Source: VBCG01 sp036406955
GTDB taxonomy: Bacteria > Pseudomonadota > Gammaproteobacteria > Burkholderiales > Casimicrobiaceae
Direction: 5' to 3'
DNA length: 64,000 nt
NCBI GenBank assembly: GCA_036406955.1
Contig: DASXAF010000103.1
Location: forward strand, 5,569 to 69,568
Each line of letters starts with the position of its first letter. Positions within the stretch are counted from its first letter, which is position 1. Positions 8,413 to 17,677 of this stretch are shown here, piece after piece. Below the pieces are notes generated by a model. The model was not told where the DNA came from. It saw only the letters and a list, made by a program, of their open reading frames with translations, and did not search any database. The translations under genes were made by a program, and so were the position numbers.

Positions 8413-9435
8413 CTAGCGCTGGAGCTGCTGCACCAGGAAGGCCTTGAGGTTGCGCGCGACATCGGGCGGGATGTCGCCGAGGATGCCGCGCACGTGCTCG
8501 GGAATGTGGGCGAAGGTCGCGTCGTCGGCGTCGAAGACGTAGTACTCGAAGAGGCGCTTCCACACGTTCCGATGCTCCGGCGGCAGGTGGCGCAGCACCA
8601 GCAGGCAATGCAGCAGGCAGCCGAGCGCCGAATCGCCAGGCGCCTGGGCGCCCACCGCGCCCTTCCACCAGTAGTTGACGAGCACGTTGTACTTGTCGAG
8701 CGACTCGACGTGGTGCCACCAGAGCATCGGGATGTAGAGCGCGTCGCCGGGCTCGAGCTCCGCCACCCGCGCATGGGCGAGCGCCTCCCGGAAACGAGGG
8801 AAGCGCGCGAAATCGGGCTCGGCCACGTCGACGAGGCTGATCGGGGTCCCGGTCGGCGCATGCCCGAGCGGCCCGACGTAGAGGTTCGGCGTCTGCTCCG
8901 GCGGGAACAGCGTGAAGCGTCGCCGTCCGGCGACCACGCATGCGACGTTGTTGGATTCGTCGAAATGCGCCGGCGTGGTCATCGCGCTGCCGAGCCACAT
9001 GCGCGGCTAGACCGAGGCGTCGAGGATGCGGAGCACGTTCTCCTGTTCGAAGCCCGGCAGGCATTCGGAGATCAGCGCGTGCTGCGCGGCCAGAGCCGGC
9101 CGCCGCTCGAACTTCGCGTTGCGCAGCAGCCGGTCGTTCACCTCCCGAATCGACGCCGTGCTGCGCGAGAAGTTGAACCCGCTCATGTCGTCGTTGTAGA
9201 ACATGCGCCCGCGCACGTGCGGCGGCATGACGACGATGTGCACTTTCGCGGCGTTGTCGAAGCGGTCGAGATAGCGGCAGGCGGATTCGATCGACGTCCG
9301 CGCCTGCGCCACTGCAGGCCAATCCGCGACCACGCCGCGGAGCACGGCGGGCTCGTAGCGCGGCGCGATCTCGTCGCGAAAGCGCATGGCATCGACGTCG
9401 CGCCACTCGCGCATCGGCGTTGCTCGAGGCGTCAT
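8413..9435 (-). pseudogene. Cupin_8/JmjC-like protein interrupted by an in-frame TAG
   Basis: The frame starts at ATG 9435 behind GGAGGAGGG and overlaps the stop of the upstream phospholipase-D gene (ATGA). It runs 142 codons, meets TAG at 9009-9007 and continues in the same frame for 197 codons to a TAG at 8413. The two parts join without a gap into one cupin-like protein: the stop falls between ILDASV and PRMWLGSAM, immediately before the metal-binding HFD (HxD) and CVVAGRRRFTLFPPEQ core. The distal His lies in LWWHH. Cupin_8 proteins are Fe(II)/2-oxoglutarate hydroxylases or their relatives. A recent nonsense mutation or a sequencing error is most likely; an internal restart at ATG 9000 would lack the N-terminal third. 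Confidence 0.8.
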
Positions 9436-10949
9436 GTGCGCCCTCCTCCACCGCGCAGATCGTCGACGTCCACGACGGGATAGCGGCCCGCGCGCGCGTC
9501 GCGGCGCAACGCATACGCCTTCGCCGCCCAGGCGGCGCCGAACCAGATCGCGATGACGGCGAGCGGCCACGCGAGCACGCGGGGCCACAGCGCGGCGATC
9601 AGGCCGACGACCACCGCGGTCACCGACATGATGAACAGCAGCCCCGCTTCGGCCGGGCCGAGCGCGCGCCGGTCGGTCAGCGCAGCACCGAGCGCGCTGC
9701 CGACGCTCACCGCGCCCGCCGCCGCGCGACCTGCGCTTCCGGACGGAGCCCGCCGTGCCTGCCCGCGGCGTGTCGACTGGACGGATTCCATGGGCGCGTC
9801 GGCGCGGCGCACGCGATTGCGCGGGGTGAGCACGATTTCGGTGGAATTGGTCAGGTCCTCCTCGTATTGCGCGGCGAGCCGCTCGGCGAACGAGCGATCC
9901 TCGACGGCGACGTCGAGCTCGTAGTTCGACAGCCAGCTCGCGAGATTGAGGTTGGTCGAGCCCACCCGCGACCATATGCCGTCGGCCACGGCAGTCTTGG
10001 CATGCAGCATCGTGCCATTCCATTCGAACACGCGCACGCCCGCCTCGAGCAGCGGCCGGTATTGCGCGCGCGACAACGGCGACAGCGCGGGGATGTCGCT
10101 CGACCCGGGGACGAGCAGGCGCACGTCCACGCCGTCTCGCGCGGCCGCGCGCAGCGCCTGGACGTACGGCGTCGTTCCGACGAAATACGCGTCGGTCAGC
10201 CAGAGGTTGCGCCGCGCGATGGAGGCGACGATGAGGTCCATGCGAAACGTTCCCGCGACGTTCGGCTCGTTGGCGACGACGTGCATGCGCACGTCGCCCG
10301 CGCGCTTCATCGCATCGGCCGGCGTCATGAGCGCCTCGGGAAACGGCGCGCCGCCGCAGCTCCCGTAGACCTCCGCGAACGCCGCCTCGAGCGCGGCAAT
10401 CGCGGGACCGCGGATCTCGATGCCGGTGTCGCGCCACGGCTCGAGCTTGCGCGCGGGATCGCCGACCCAGAGCTGGCTCACGCACAGCCCGCTCACGAAC
10501 CCGATGGTGCCGTCGACGACGATCGTCTTGCGGTGATCGCGCGACAGCCAGCCGAGCGGGCTCGAAAGACGCGGCGGATTGAACACGCGCACCTGGCCGC
10601 CGGCCGCGCGGACGTCGTCCCAGACGCGCAGCGAGGACCACGAGCCGAGCCAGTCGACCACCACGGCCACCTTGACGCCGGCGCGCGCACGCTCGGCGAG
10701 AAGCGCCGCGAACTCGCGGCCGATCGGGTCGTCGGCGAAGATGTAGCACTCGAACAGGATCGAGCGCTGCGCGCCTGCGATCGCGCTCTTCCACGCGGGG
10801 AAGTTCTCGGCCGCGTCGCGCAGCAGCCTCGCCGCGTTGCCCTCGATGGCCGGGCCGCCGGCCGCGCGCGTCAACGCGAGCCCGGCCAGCTCGACGGCGT
10901 CGAGCGGCTCTTCAACTCCGGGTGCGCGCTGCAGTCGAACCTTGGCCAT
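9432..10949 (-). CDS. Phospholipase D-family protein, cardiolipin synthase-like, with C-terminal membrane anchor
   Basis: 505-residue enzyme with two PLD repeats: HRKTIVVD (H139, K141, D146) and HAKTAVAD (H316, K318, D323), each followed by the usual G or S/N residues (GSTNLN after the second). Such proteins transfer phosphatidyl groups to make cardiolipin. Unlike ClsA/ClsB, no N-terminal membrane segments are seen; instead a basic linker (about 360-410) leads to two or three hydrophobic segments near residues 415-485. The gene is the penultimate in a long minus-strand run and overlaps the cupin gene by ATGA. Substrate specificity cannot be told from sequence. Confidence 0.85.
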   Translation of the reverse strand: MAKVRLQRAPGVEEPLDAVELAGLALTRAAGGPAIEGNAARLLRDAAENFPAWKSAIAGAQRSILFECYIFADDPIGREFAALLAERARAGVKVAVVVDWLGSWSSLRVWDDVRAAGGQVRVFNPPRLSSPLGWLSRDHRKTIVVDGTIGFVSGLCVSQLWVGDPARKLEPWRDTGIEIRGPAIAALEAAFAEVYGSCGGAPFPEALMTPADAMKRAGDVRMHVVANEPNVAGTFRMDLIVASIARRNLWLTDAYFVGTTPYVQALRAAARDGVDVRLLVPGSSDIPALSPLSRAQYRPLLEAGVRVFEWNGTMLHAKTAVADGIWSRVGSTNLNLASWLSNYELDVAVEDRSFAERLAAQYEEDLTNSTEIVLTPRNRVRRADAPMESVQSTRRGQARRAPSGSAGRAAAGAVSVGSALGAALTDRRALGPAEAGLLFIMSVTAVVVGLIAALWPRVLAWPLAVIAIWFGAAWAAKAYALRRDARAGRYPVVDVDDLRGGGGRT

Positions 10950-10991
10950 CGGGCGCCCGCGAGCGCAAGGATCGCACGCGCGACGCGCCGA

Positions 10992-11711
10992 TTATCGCCG
11001 ATCGGGTGCGAAGAGCCACGCGACGACCGCGTCGGCCACCATCGTCGGCTGCTCCATCGTGCACATGTGACCGCAGCGGTCGATCACCGCGAGTCGCGCG
11101 CCCGGGATGCGTGCCGCCATGTCCTCGTGCCGCGCAAGCGGGCTCCATCCATCCTCGCGCCCGCACAGCACGAGCGCGGGCACGCGGAGGGCCGCGAGGA
11201 CGGACCACGCATCGGGACGGGTGAGCAGCGCCTGGATCTGAGCCGCGAACTCGACCGTGTTGCGCCGCTCGACCATGTCGAGGATCGCGTCGATGAGCGC
11301 GGCGTCGTCGAGCCGATCGGGATGCACCATGCGTTGCACCCAGCGGCGGCCCATCGCCCGCATGCCTTGCGTGCGCGCGACCTCGAGCATCTCGAGGCGC
11401 CCCGCGCGCTCGCGTGCCCCGGCTTCGCCTTCCTCGAGCGGCTCGTAGCCCGTGTCGAGCAGCGCGACGCGCTCGACGCGTTCCGGGGCGCTTCGCAGGA
11501 TTTCCAGCGCGACGCGGCCGCCCATGGAATGGCCGAGCAACGCGAAGCGCTCGGGCGCGCCGTGCAGCGCGCGCTGCGCCATTGCGGCGAGCGAGCGCTC
11601 GTCGTGATAGTGCGGGATATGGCACTGCGCATGCGTGGCGAGCGCCGGCAGCATCGGCTCGAACACCGCCCGGTCGCAGAGCAATCCGGGCAGCAGCACC
11701 AGCGCGGTCAT
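10992..11711 (-). CDS. Alpha/beta hydrolase
   Basis: 239-residue alpha/beta-fold hydrolase. The nucleophile elbow GHSMGG places Ser62; the acid is probably Asp in CGREDGWSP and the base His in CGHMCTMEQP. Its ATG directly abuts the ligA-like stop codon with no spacer, so the two are translationally coupled. In the context of an extradiol dioxygenase it may hydrolyse an ester or lactone intermediate of aromatic breakdown, like enol-lactone or meta-cleavage hydrolases; this is inference from position. Confidence 0.88.
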   Translation of the reverse strand: MTALVLLPGLLCDRAVFEPMLPALATHAQCHIPHYHDERSLAAMAQRALHGAPERFALLGHSMGGRVALEILRSAPERVERVALLDTGYEPLEEGEAGARERAGRLEMLEVARTQGMRAMGRRWVQRMVHPDRLDDAALIDAILDMVERRNTVEFAAQIQALLTRPDAWSVLAALRVPALVLCGREDGWSPLARHEDMAARIPGARLAVIDRCGHMCTMEQPTMVADAVVAWLFAPDRR

Positions 11712-12071
11712 CTACCGTGCGCCCGGAACGTTGCGCGTCTCGAGGAACCTCTCGAGCGTCTCGCCGCGCATCGACGCATACACTTCGGGGTTGGAGAGCT
11801 TCACCACGCGGGCGAACTTCTCCAGCACGAAGAAATTGACGCCGTAGCGCACGAGGCCGAGCCAGTCGCGACGCCGCACGAGATCGCGCTCCTCGGAGCT
11901 GAGGCCCTCGCTTTGGTACAGCGCCTCCTCGTCCTCGGCGAAGCGCGCGCGATACGCCGGGTCGGTCATGCGCCAGAAGAAGCGGTTGACGTGCAGCGTG
12001 CGCACGCTGGCGGCGAGGTCGAACACGTACGTGCCCGGGATGCGCTCGACGCCCTCCAGTTGTGGATTCAA
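11712..12071 (-). CDS. ligA: Protocatechuate 4,5-dioxygenase alpha subunit-like (LigA)
   Basis: Small alpha subunit of a LigAB-type class III extradiol dioxygenase. The conserved IPGTYVFD, the helix region with NRFFWRMTDPAYRARFAEDE and the downstream LSSEERDLVRRRDW match the LigA fold, which caps the active site of LigB. The start is uncertain: TTG 12071 (MNPQLEGVERIPGTYVFD) has GGGAG seven bases upstream and gives 119 residues, close to the roughly 139 of LigA. A longer reading from TTG 12149 would translate a dispersed repeat and is rejected. The gene follows ligB by 79 bases in the same direction. Confidence 0.82.
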   Translation of the reverse strand: MNPQLEGVERIPGTYVFDLAASVRTLHVNRFFWRMTDPAYRARFAEDEEALYQSEGLSSEERDLVRRRDWLGLVRYGVNFFVLEKFARVVKLSNPEVYASMRGETLERFLETRNVPGAR

Positions 12072-12107
12072 GTGTTGGCTCCCGCCGAAGGCGGCTCGAC
12101 ATTGCGC

Positions 12108-12144
12108 CACTCCCGCAACGCGGCAGTGGGGGAAGGGGTGAGGG
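12108..12144. repeat. Dispersed CCCTCACCC-type repeat between ligB and ligA
   Basis: On the minus strand this reads CCCTCACCCCTTCCCCCAC followed by a GC-rich part with an inverted CTCCCGC core. A related CCCCTCACCCTGACCCTCT element lies at 27381-27423, again between two genes of one operon. Such elements are common intergenic repeats in proteobacteria. It separates ligB from ligA by 79 bases without obviously disrupting either. Confidence 0.5.
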
Positions 12145-12150
12145 CGCAAT

Positions 12151-13038
12151 TCATGCGGCGCGCGCCAGCGCTTCGCGCTGCCCCGGATCGATCGACTCCG
12201 ACCGCGGCTCCTCGTAGAGCGCGACCGCCATCGCGGTGGTCATGGGAAGGTAGTAGTTCTGATGCAGCTTGCGGATGTCGTTCGACAGCGCGCCTCGCAT
12301 CGCGAGCCACATGATGACCTCCACCCCCTCGGCGCCCCCGAGCTCGACATATTCCGCGTGGCGCATGCGCGCAAGCTGCATCGGATCGCGCTCGATCAGC
12401 TCGAGGAAGCGCATGTCCCACTCGGTGTTGTTGTAGCCGGTGCGCTCGCCGTGGATCTGGTGCGACAGGCCGCCGGTGCCCACGACCACGACCTTCAGGT
12501 CCTCGGGGTACGACAGGACCGCGCGGCGCACCGCCTGGCCGAGCTTGTAGCAGCGCATCGCAGTGGGCAATGGATACTGCAGCACGTTGATCTCGATCGG
12601 CACCAGCGCGCCCGGCCAGTCGGGCTCGTGCGGCCACAGCAGCGACAGCGGCGAATTGCAGCCGTGGTCGAGCGGGCGCTCCTGGAACACGGCGAGGTCG
12701 AACTCGTCGTTGACGAGCGATTCGGCGACATGGATGGCGAGGCCCGGATGGCCCTTGATGCGCGGCAGCGGACGCCGTCCCGCGCCTTCGTCCGGCAAGT
12801 CGAACTCGGCGCTGACGCCCAGCGCGAACGTGGGGTACAGGTCGAAGAAGAAGCTCGTCGCGTGATCGTTGTAGAAGAACACGAGCACGTCGGGCCTGCG
12901 CTCCGCGAGCCACCGCGCGACCGGCTCGTAGCCGGCGAAGAGCGGCGCCCACGCCGGATCGTTCTGCTTGCGCTTGTCGTACGCGACGCCGATGGTGGGA
13001 ACGTGCGAGGTGCCGATGCCACCGATGATCGTTGCCAT
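12151..13038 (-). CDS. ligB: Protocatechuate 4,5-dioxygenase beta subunit-like (LigB)
   Basis: Catalytic Fe(II) subunit (295 aa) of a class III extradiol ring-cleavage dioxygenase. By alignment with Sphingobium LigB, metal ligands are H12 (GTSHVP), H59 (YNDHA) and E240 (GAEGVEVIMW), and the catalytic base is H193 (GTGGLSHQIHG). All are present. ATG 13038 is chosen over 13044 because GAGG is seven bases upstream of it. It starts 9 bases after livF. Family members cleave protocatechuate, gallate or related dihydroxybenzoates; which one is not decidable here. Linkage to a Liv-type transporter suggests an imported aromatic acid. Confidence 0.88.
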   Translation of the reverse strand: MATIIGGIGTSHVPTIGVAYDKRKQNDPAWAPLFAGYEPVARWLAERRPDVLVFFYNDHATSFFFDLYPTFALGVSAEFDLPDEGAGRRPLPRIKGHPGLAIHVAESLVNDEFDLAVFQERPLDHGCNSPLSLLWPHEPDWPGALVPIEINVLQYPLPTAMRCYKLGQAVRRAVLSYPEDLKVVVVGTGGLSHQIHGERTGYNNTEWDMRFLELIERDPMQLARMRHAEYVELGGAEGVEVIMWLAMRGALSNDIRKLHQNYYLPMTTAMAVALYEEPRSESIDPGQREALARAA

Positions 13039-13047
13039 GTGCATTCC

Positions 13048-13761
13048 TCAGTGCGTTGCGCCGCTCACCGCGAGGTAACGGTCGAGCGTCGCGGCGTCGG
13101 CCTGCAATGCGGCGCTTGGCGCGCTGTGCACGACGGTGCCGCGCTCGAGCACGATTGCCTCGTCGGTGATCGGCAGGATGCGTGCCGGATTCTGCTCCAC
13201 GAATATCGCCGAAAGGCCTTCCTCGCGCACGATGCGCGTCAACGCCGCGAGCAGCTCCTCGACGATCAGCGGCGCCAGCCCCTCGAGCGGCTCGTCGAGC
13301 AGGAGCAGGCGCGGATTGAGCACCAGTGCGCGCCCGATCGCGAGCATCTGCTGCTCGCCGCCGGAGAGCTGCGTGCCGAGATTGCGCTTGCGCTCGGCGA
13401 GACGCGGGAACATCGCGTAGACGCGCTGCGTCGTGTACGCACCGGGCCGCGCGATGGCCGTCAGGTTCTCTTCGACGGTCAGCGATTTGAAGATGTTCCG
13501 CTCCTGCGGCACCCAGCCGATGCCGGCGGCGGCGCGCTGATCCGGCCGCAGGCGCGTGAGATCCACGCCGCCCAGCGCGATGCGGCCCGCGCGCCGGCGC
13601 GTGACGCCGACCAGCGAGCACAGCAGGGTCGTCTTGCCGGTGCCGTTGCGCCCGAGAAGCGCCATCGACTGGCCCTCGCCGAGCGCGAAGCCGATGCCGT
13701 CGATGACGATCGCCTCCGCGTACCCCGCGCGCAGGCCCTCGACGCGCAGGAGCTCAGGCAT
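13048..13761 (-). CDS. livF: Branched-chain amino acid/aromatic-type ABC transporter ATPase LivF
   Basis: 237-residue ATPase of the Liv family. Walker A GRNGTGKTT (37-45), signature LSGGEQQML, Walker B LLLLDEPLEGL. Together with LivG it drives uptake through LivHM. Its ATG overlaps the end of livG by 8 bases. In many soil bacteria Liv-type systems carry aromatic acids or amides rather than amino acids; the neighbouring ligBA genes favour that here (inference). Confidence 0.93.
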   Translation of the reverse strand: MPELLRVEGLRAGYAEAIVIDGIGFALGEGQSMALLGRNGTGKTTLLCSLVGVTRRRAGRIALGGVDLTRLRPDQRAAAGIGWVPQERNIFKSLTVEENLTAIARPGAYTTQRVYAMFPRLAERKRNLGTQLSGGEQQMLAIGRALVLNPRLLLLDEPLEGLAPLIVEELLAALTRIVREEGLSAIFVEQNPARILPITDEAIVLERGTVVHSAPSAALQADAATLDRYLAVSGATH

Positions 13762-14521
13762 GGCCCGCCTCGCCGAGGTACACCGCCTTGACGCGCGGGT
13801 CGCGTGCGATGTCGGCCGGCGGTCCTTCGGCGAACAACGCGCCGTTGACCAGCACCGACATGTAGGTCGCGAAGCGGAACACCAGGTCCATGTCGTGCTC
13901 GATCAGCAGCACGGTCACGTCGCCCGGCAGCGCGGCCAGCGTGTCGAGGATCTCGCGCGACTCGCCGGCGGGCACGCCCGCGACGGGCTCGTCGAGCAGC
14001 AGCACCTTCGGCTTCGCCGCGACTGCGATCGCGATCTCGAGCAGTCGTCGCTTGCCATAAGCGAGCACGCGCGTCTTGCGATGCATCGTGTCGGCGAGGT
14101 GGAAACGCTCGGCCACCGCCGCCGCCTCCTCCACCTGCGCGGCGTGGCGACCCAGCGCGCGCCAAGACCGCGCACCCAGCCCCTCGCGCTGCGCGATCAC
14201 GAGCGTCAGCGTCTCGAGCGGCGTGAGGTCGGCGAAGAGCTGGTTGATCTGGAACGTGCGTACCAGGCCGCGCCGCACGCGCGCATGCGCGGGCACGCGC
14301 GTGATGTCCTGGCCGTGGAGCTCGATCGCGCCGCCCGAAGGCTCCAGCACCCCGGTCAGCAGATTGACGAGCGTCGTCTTGCCGGCGCCGTTGGGACCGA
14401 TCAGCGCGTGCCGCGCGCCGGAGCGCACGGTGAGCGAGACGTCGTGCGTCGCGTGGATGCCGCCGAAGGACTTGCGCAAATGCTGCGTGCGCAGCGCGGG
14501 CGCGTCGGCAGTGGGGCTCAT
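13754..14521 (-). CDS. livG: Liv-type ABC transporter ATPase LivG
   Basis: 255-residue ATPase. Walker A GPNGAGKTT, the LivG-type signature LAYGKRRLLEIA in place of LSGGQ, Walker B KVLLLDEPVAGV and the switch His in LLIEHDMDLV are present. The ATG at 14521 overlaps the livM stop by 4 bases. It forms the second nucleotide-binding subunit of the five-gene livKHMGF set encoded here in its usual order. Confidence 0.93.
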   Translation of the reverse strand: MSPTADAPALRTQHLRKSFGGIHATHDVSLTVRSGARHALIGPNGAGKTTLVNLLTGVLEPSGGAIELHGQDITRVPAHARVRRGLVRTFQINQLFADLTPLETLTLVIAQREGLGARSWRALGRHAAQVEEAAAVAERFHLADTMHRKTRVLAYGKRRLLEIAIAVAAKPKVLLLDEPVAGVPAGESREILDTLAALPGDVTVLLIEHDMDLVFRFATYMSVLVNGALFAEGPPADIARDPRVKAVYLGEAGHA

Positions 14522-15534
14522 CGCGGGACCGGCTGCCCGGGCACGGCACGGCGGCCGAACAGGCGCTCGAGCGCGTGGAAGGGCCGCGCGAGCCGCTCGT
14601 GGCCGACGAGGATGATGATCACCAGCACGAGCCCCAGCCAGAACTGCCAGTACTGCGTCGTCATGTTGGACAGCACGTCGTACATCACGCGGAACAGCAC
14701 CGCGCCGATGAGGCCTCCGTAGAGGTAACCCGTGCCGCCGATGACGACCAGCAGCATCACGTCGGCCGAGCGATGGAAGTCGAGCACGTCGAGCGACACG
14801 AAGCTGGTCGTCTGCGCGAGCAGCGCACCCGCCACGCCGGCATACGCGGCTGCGAGCGTATACACCGCGGCGAGCCGGCGATTGACGGGAATGCCGATCG
14901 CGGTGGCGCGCATGCGGTTGTCGCGGATGGCCTCGAGCGAGTAGCCGAACGGCGAGTGCACGATGCGCCGCGCGATCAGGAACAGGATGAACAGCACTGC
15001 GAGGCTGTATGCGTAGGCCGTCAGCCCCGACAGGCCGAAGGAGAAGCGCCCGAGGAGCGGCTTCATCACGACGCCCTGCAGCCCGTCGGCGCCGCCGGTG
15101 ATATTGTCGAAGCGATTGGCGAGCTCGTAGAGAATGAGCGCGACACCGAGCGTGACCATGAGGCGCGTGAGATCGCTGCCGCGAAGCACCAGCGGGCTGG
15201 TCACGAGGCCCAGCAGCGCGGCGAGCGCGGCCGCGACGAGCAGGCCCGACAGCGGCTCGCCGGTGACGTACTTGGCGAACAGCCCGGCCGCATACGCGCC
15301 GAGGCCGAAGAACGCGGCGTGCCCCAGCGACACGATGCCGGCGTAGCCCAGGATGAGGTCGAGCGACACGGCGAACAGCGCCAGGATCGCGATCTCGTTC
15401 GCGAGCGGCGCGTAGCCGGGAAGGAACGTGAACAGCACGAGCGCGCCGAATGCAACGCCCCACACGGCGATCTCGAACGGTCGCACGCGCGTGCCGTGCA
15501 CCAGCGGCTCGATCGATGTCGGGTTGGCGGCCAT
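14518..15534 (-). CDS. livM: Liv-type ABC transporter permease LivM
   Basis: 338-residue inner-membrane permease with about nine to ten hydrophobic helices and the LivM signature GYAGIVSLGHAAFFGLGAY plus the conserved GGTGYLYGGLIGA. The ATG at 15534 overlaps the livH stop (TGATG). It pairs with LivH to form the channel. Confidence 0.93.
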   Translation of the reverse strand: MAANPTSIEPLVHGTRVRPFEIAVWGVAFGALVLFTFLPGYAPLANEIAILALFAVSLDLILGYAGIVSLGHAAFFGLGAYAAGLFAKYVTGEPLSGLLVAAALAALLGLVTSPLVLRGSDLTRLMVTLGVALILYELANRFDNITGGADGLQGVVMKPLLGRFSFGLSGLTAYAYSLAVLFILFLIARRIVHSPFGYSLEAIRDNRMRATAIGIPVNRRLAAVYTLAAAYAGVAGALLAQTTSFVSLDVLDFHRSADVMLLVVIGGTGYLYGGLIGAVLFRVMYDVLSNMTTQYWQFWLGLVLVIIILVGHERLARPFHALERLFGRRAVPGQPVPR

Positions 15535-16394
15535 CAACGCCCTGCCGGCCGGGCGAACAATCCCTGCGGCCGCACGACGAGCACCAGGATCATCACGCAG
15601 TAGATGATGAAGGCGCCGAGCTTCGGCACGTAGTACTTGCCCGCGACGTCGGCGACGCCGAGCAGCAGCGAGGCAAGGAACGGCCCCATGATGGTGGTCG
15701 TGCCGCCGACCGCGACGACCACGAGGAAGTAGATCATGTATTTCAGCGGGAACGTCGGATCGAGGCCCAGCAGCTCCGCCCCCAGCGCGCCACCCAGGCC
15801 CGCGAGACCGGATCCGAACGCGAACGTCGCGAGGAACACCAGGTTCACGTTGATGCCGAGGCCCGAGGCGACGCGCGGATCGTCGACCGCGGCACGGAGC
15901 TGGCTCCCGAACCGCGTGCGCGCCATGAACCACTCGAGCCCGAACGTGAGCAGCCCGCACAACACGATGATGAAAAGCCGGTACGTGCCGACGCCGACAC
16001 CGCCGATCTCGAAGCGTCCGCGCAGGAACTGCGGAAGCTTGACGAACTGCTGGCTGGCGCCGAAGTAATAGTCGACCGCGGCGACGGCCATGAACACGAG
16101 GCCGATCGAGAACAGCACCTGGTCGAGATGGGGACGGCGATACAGGCGGCGATAGAGCGTCGGCTCGAGCACCGCGCCGATGGCCGCGGCGAACAGGAAT
16201 GCGAGCGGCAGCGTCGCGAGGAACGGCACGCCGAGGCGGCTCGACAGGATCGCCGCGAGATAGCCGCCCGCCATCGCGAACGCGCCGTGCGCGAGGTTGA
16301 TGAAGTTCATCAGGCCGAGCGTCACGGCGAGACCGCTGGCGATGAGGAAGAGCAGCATGCCGTACGCGATGCCGTCGAAGAGGATCGTCAGCAT
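15534..16394 (-). CDS. livH: Liv-type ABC transporter permease LivH
   Basis: 286-residue permease; NFINLAHGAFAMAGGYLA is the LivH hallmark and RNFGSQLRA-like RTRFGSQLRAAVDDP the cytoplasmic coupling loop. ATG 16394 is chosen because homology begins at MLTILFDGIAYG; an upstream extension to 16448 reads through repeat-like DNA. The 108-base gap to livK contains short inverted pieces (around 16425-16500) that resemble a decayed intergenic repeat. Confidence 0.92.
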   Translation of the reverse strand: MLTILFDGIAYGMLLFLIASGLAVTLGLMNFINLAHGAFAMAGGYLAAILSSRLGVPFLATLPLAFLFAAAIGAVLEPTLYRRLYRRPHLDQVLFSIGLVFMAVAAVDYYFGASQQFVKLPQFLRGRFEIGGVGVGTYRLFIIVLCGLLTFGLEWFMARTRFGSQLRAAVDDPRVASGLGINVNLVFLATFAFGSGLAGLGGALGAELLGLDPTFPLKYMIYFLVVVAVGGTTTIMGPFLASLLLGVADVAGKYYVPKLGAFIIYCVMILVLVVRPQGLFARPAGR

Positions 16395-16502
16395 GCTCGC
16401 CGCGGACTCACGTGAGAAGCACGTCCTTCGCTTCGCCCGGGATGACACGCAGACGCATTGTCGTCACGACGAAGGAGGGGCCCGCTCTTGCCGTCATCGG
16501 GA

Positions 16503-17657
16503 CTACTTGTGCATCGGGTCCTTGACGTTCGGCACGGTGGCGAACTCGACGTTCCACAGCTCGCCGTCGACCTTCTCGACCTTGCGCAGGTAGACGTTCT
16601 GGATCGGGTCGCGCGTGGCCGGGTCGATCGTCACGGGTCCCCGCGGGCTTTCGAACTGCAGCCCCTTCATCGCGTTGACCAGCGCCTCGCCGTCGGTGCT
16701 GCCCTTGGTCTTCTCCAGCGCCATGTAGATCAGCCGCATGCCGTCGTACCCGCCCACCGAATGGAAGTTGGGCCGGATGCCGTTGAGCTTCTTGAACGCG
16801 GTCACATAGGCCTTGTTCGCCGCCGACGGATGCGCGGCCGAGTAGTGCATCGAGGTGATCACCCCGAGCACCACGTCACCCATGTCGTTGAGGATGTCGT
16901 CGTCGGTCAGGTCGCCGGTGGCGATGAGGCGCACCCCGCTCTTGTCGAAGCCGCGCTCGACGAACTGCTTGGCGAAGATCGATCCCACGCCCGAGGGCAC
17001 GAACACGAACACCGCGTTGGGCTTCTCGTCCGCGACCTTTTGCAGGAACGGCGCGAAGTCGGGATTGCGCAACGGCACGCGCAGGCTGTCCGTCACCTGG
17101 CCGCCCTCGGCGGAGAAGCGCGCCTTGAAGGCGTTCTCGGCGTCGATGCCCGGCCCGTAGTCGCTCACCAGCGTAACGACTTTCCTGATGTTGTTCTTCG
17201 CCGCCCAGTCGGCCATCGGCTCGGTGATCTGCGGCAGCGTGAAGCCCGCGCGCACGATCATCGGCGATTTCTCGGTGATGACCGACGTGGCGGCGGCCAT
17301 GACGATCATCGGTACCTTGGCCTGCGTTGCGACCGGCGCGGTGGCCAGCGCGAGCGGCGTCAGCCCGAAGCCCGCGAGCACGTTGACCTTGTCGTTCACG
17401 AGCTCCTGCGCGAGGCGACGCGTCGTGTCCGGCGTACCGGCGTCGTCCTTGACGATCACCTCGATCTTCTTGCCGGCCACCGTGGAGCCGTGCTCCTGCA
17501 TCCAAAGCTTCACCGCGCCGTCGATCTGGCGCCCGGTGGAAGCGAACGGCCCGGTCATCGGCAGGATCAGGCCGATGCGAAACGTTTCCTGCGCGGCGGC
17601 GCTGCCCGCGAGCAATCCCAAGGCCAGTGCAACCGCCGCCATCCAGTGCTTCAGCAT
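16503..17657 (-). CDS. Liv-type ABC transporter substrate-binding protein
   Basis: 384-residue periplasmic binding protein of the Leu/Ile/Val-binding family (Peripla_BP_6). Signal peptide residues 1-22 (cut after AAA before QETFRIG). The two-lobed fold starts at IGLILPMTGPFASTG. GAGGAGG precedes the ATG by about six bases. It is the specificity component for livHMGF. It begins 20 bases after a MetE-like gene, so the ligand may be a compound that protein also acts on; aromatic acids are likely from the ligBA linkage (inference). Confidence 0.92.
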   Translation of the reverse strand: MLKHWMAAVALALGLLAGSAAAQETFRIGLILPMTGPFASTGRQIDGAVKLWMQEHGSTVAGKKIEVIVKDDAGTPDTTRRLAQELVNDKVNVLAGFGLTPLALATAPVATQAKVPMIVMAAATSVITEKSPMIVRAGFTLPQITEPMADWAAKNNIRKVVTLVSDYGPGIDAENAFKARFSAEGGQVTDSLRVPLRNPDFAPFLQKVADEKPNAVFVFVPSGVGSIFAKQFVERGFDKSGVRLIATGDLTDDDILNDMGDVVLGVITSMHYSAAHPSAANKAYVTAFKKLNGIRPNFHSVGGYDGMRLIYMALEKTKGSTDGEALVNAMKGLQFESPRGPVTIDPATRDPIQNVYLRKVEKVDGELWNVEFATVPNVKDPMHK

Positions 17658-17677
17658 CGCAATCCTCCTCGTCGTTG

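Noticed and set aside
12072..12149. Upstream extension of the ligA-like gene to TTG 12149
   Set aside because: It would translate a dispersed intergenic repeat and gives no LigA homology.
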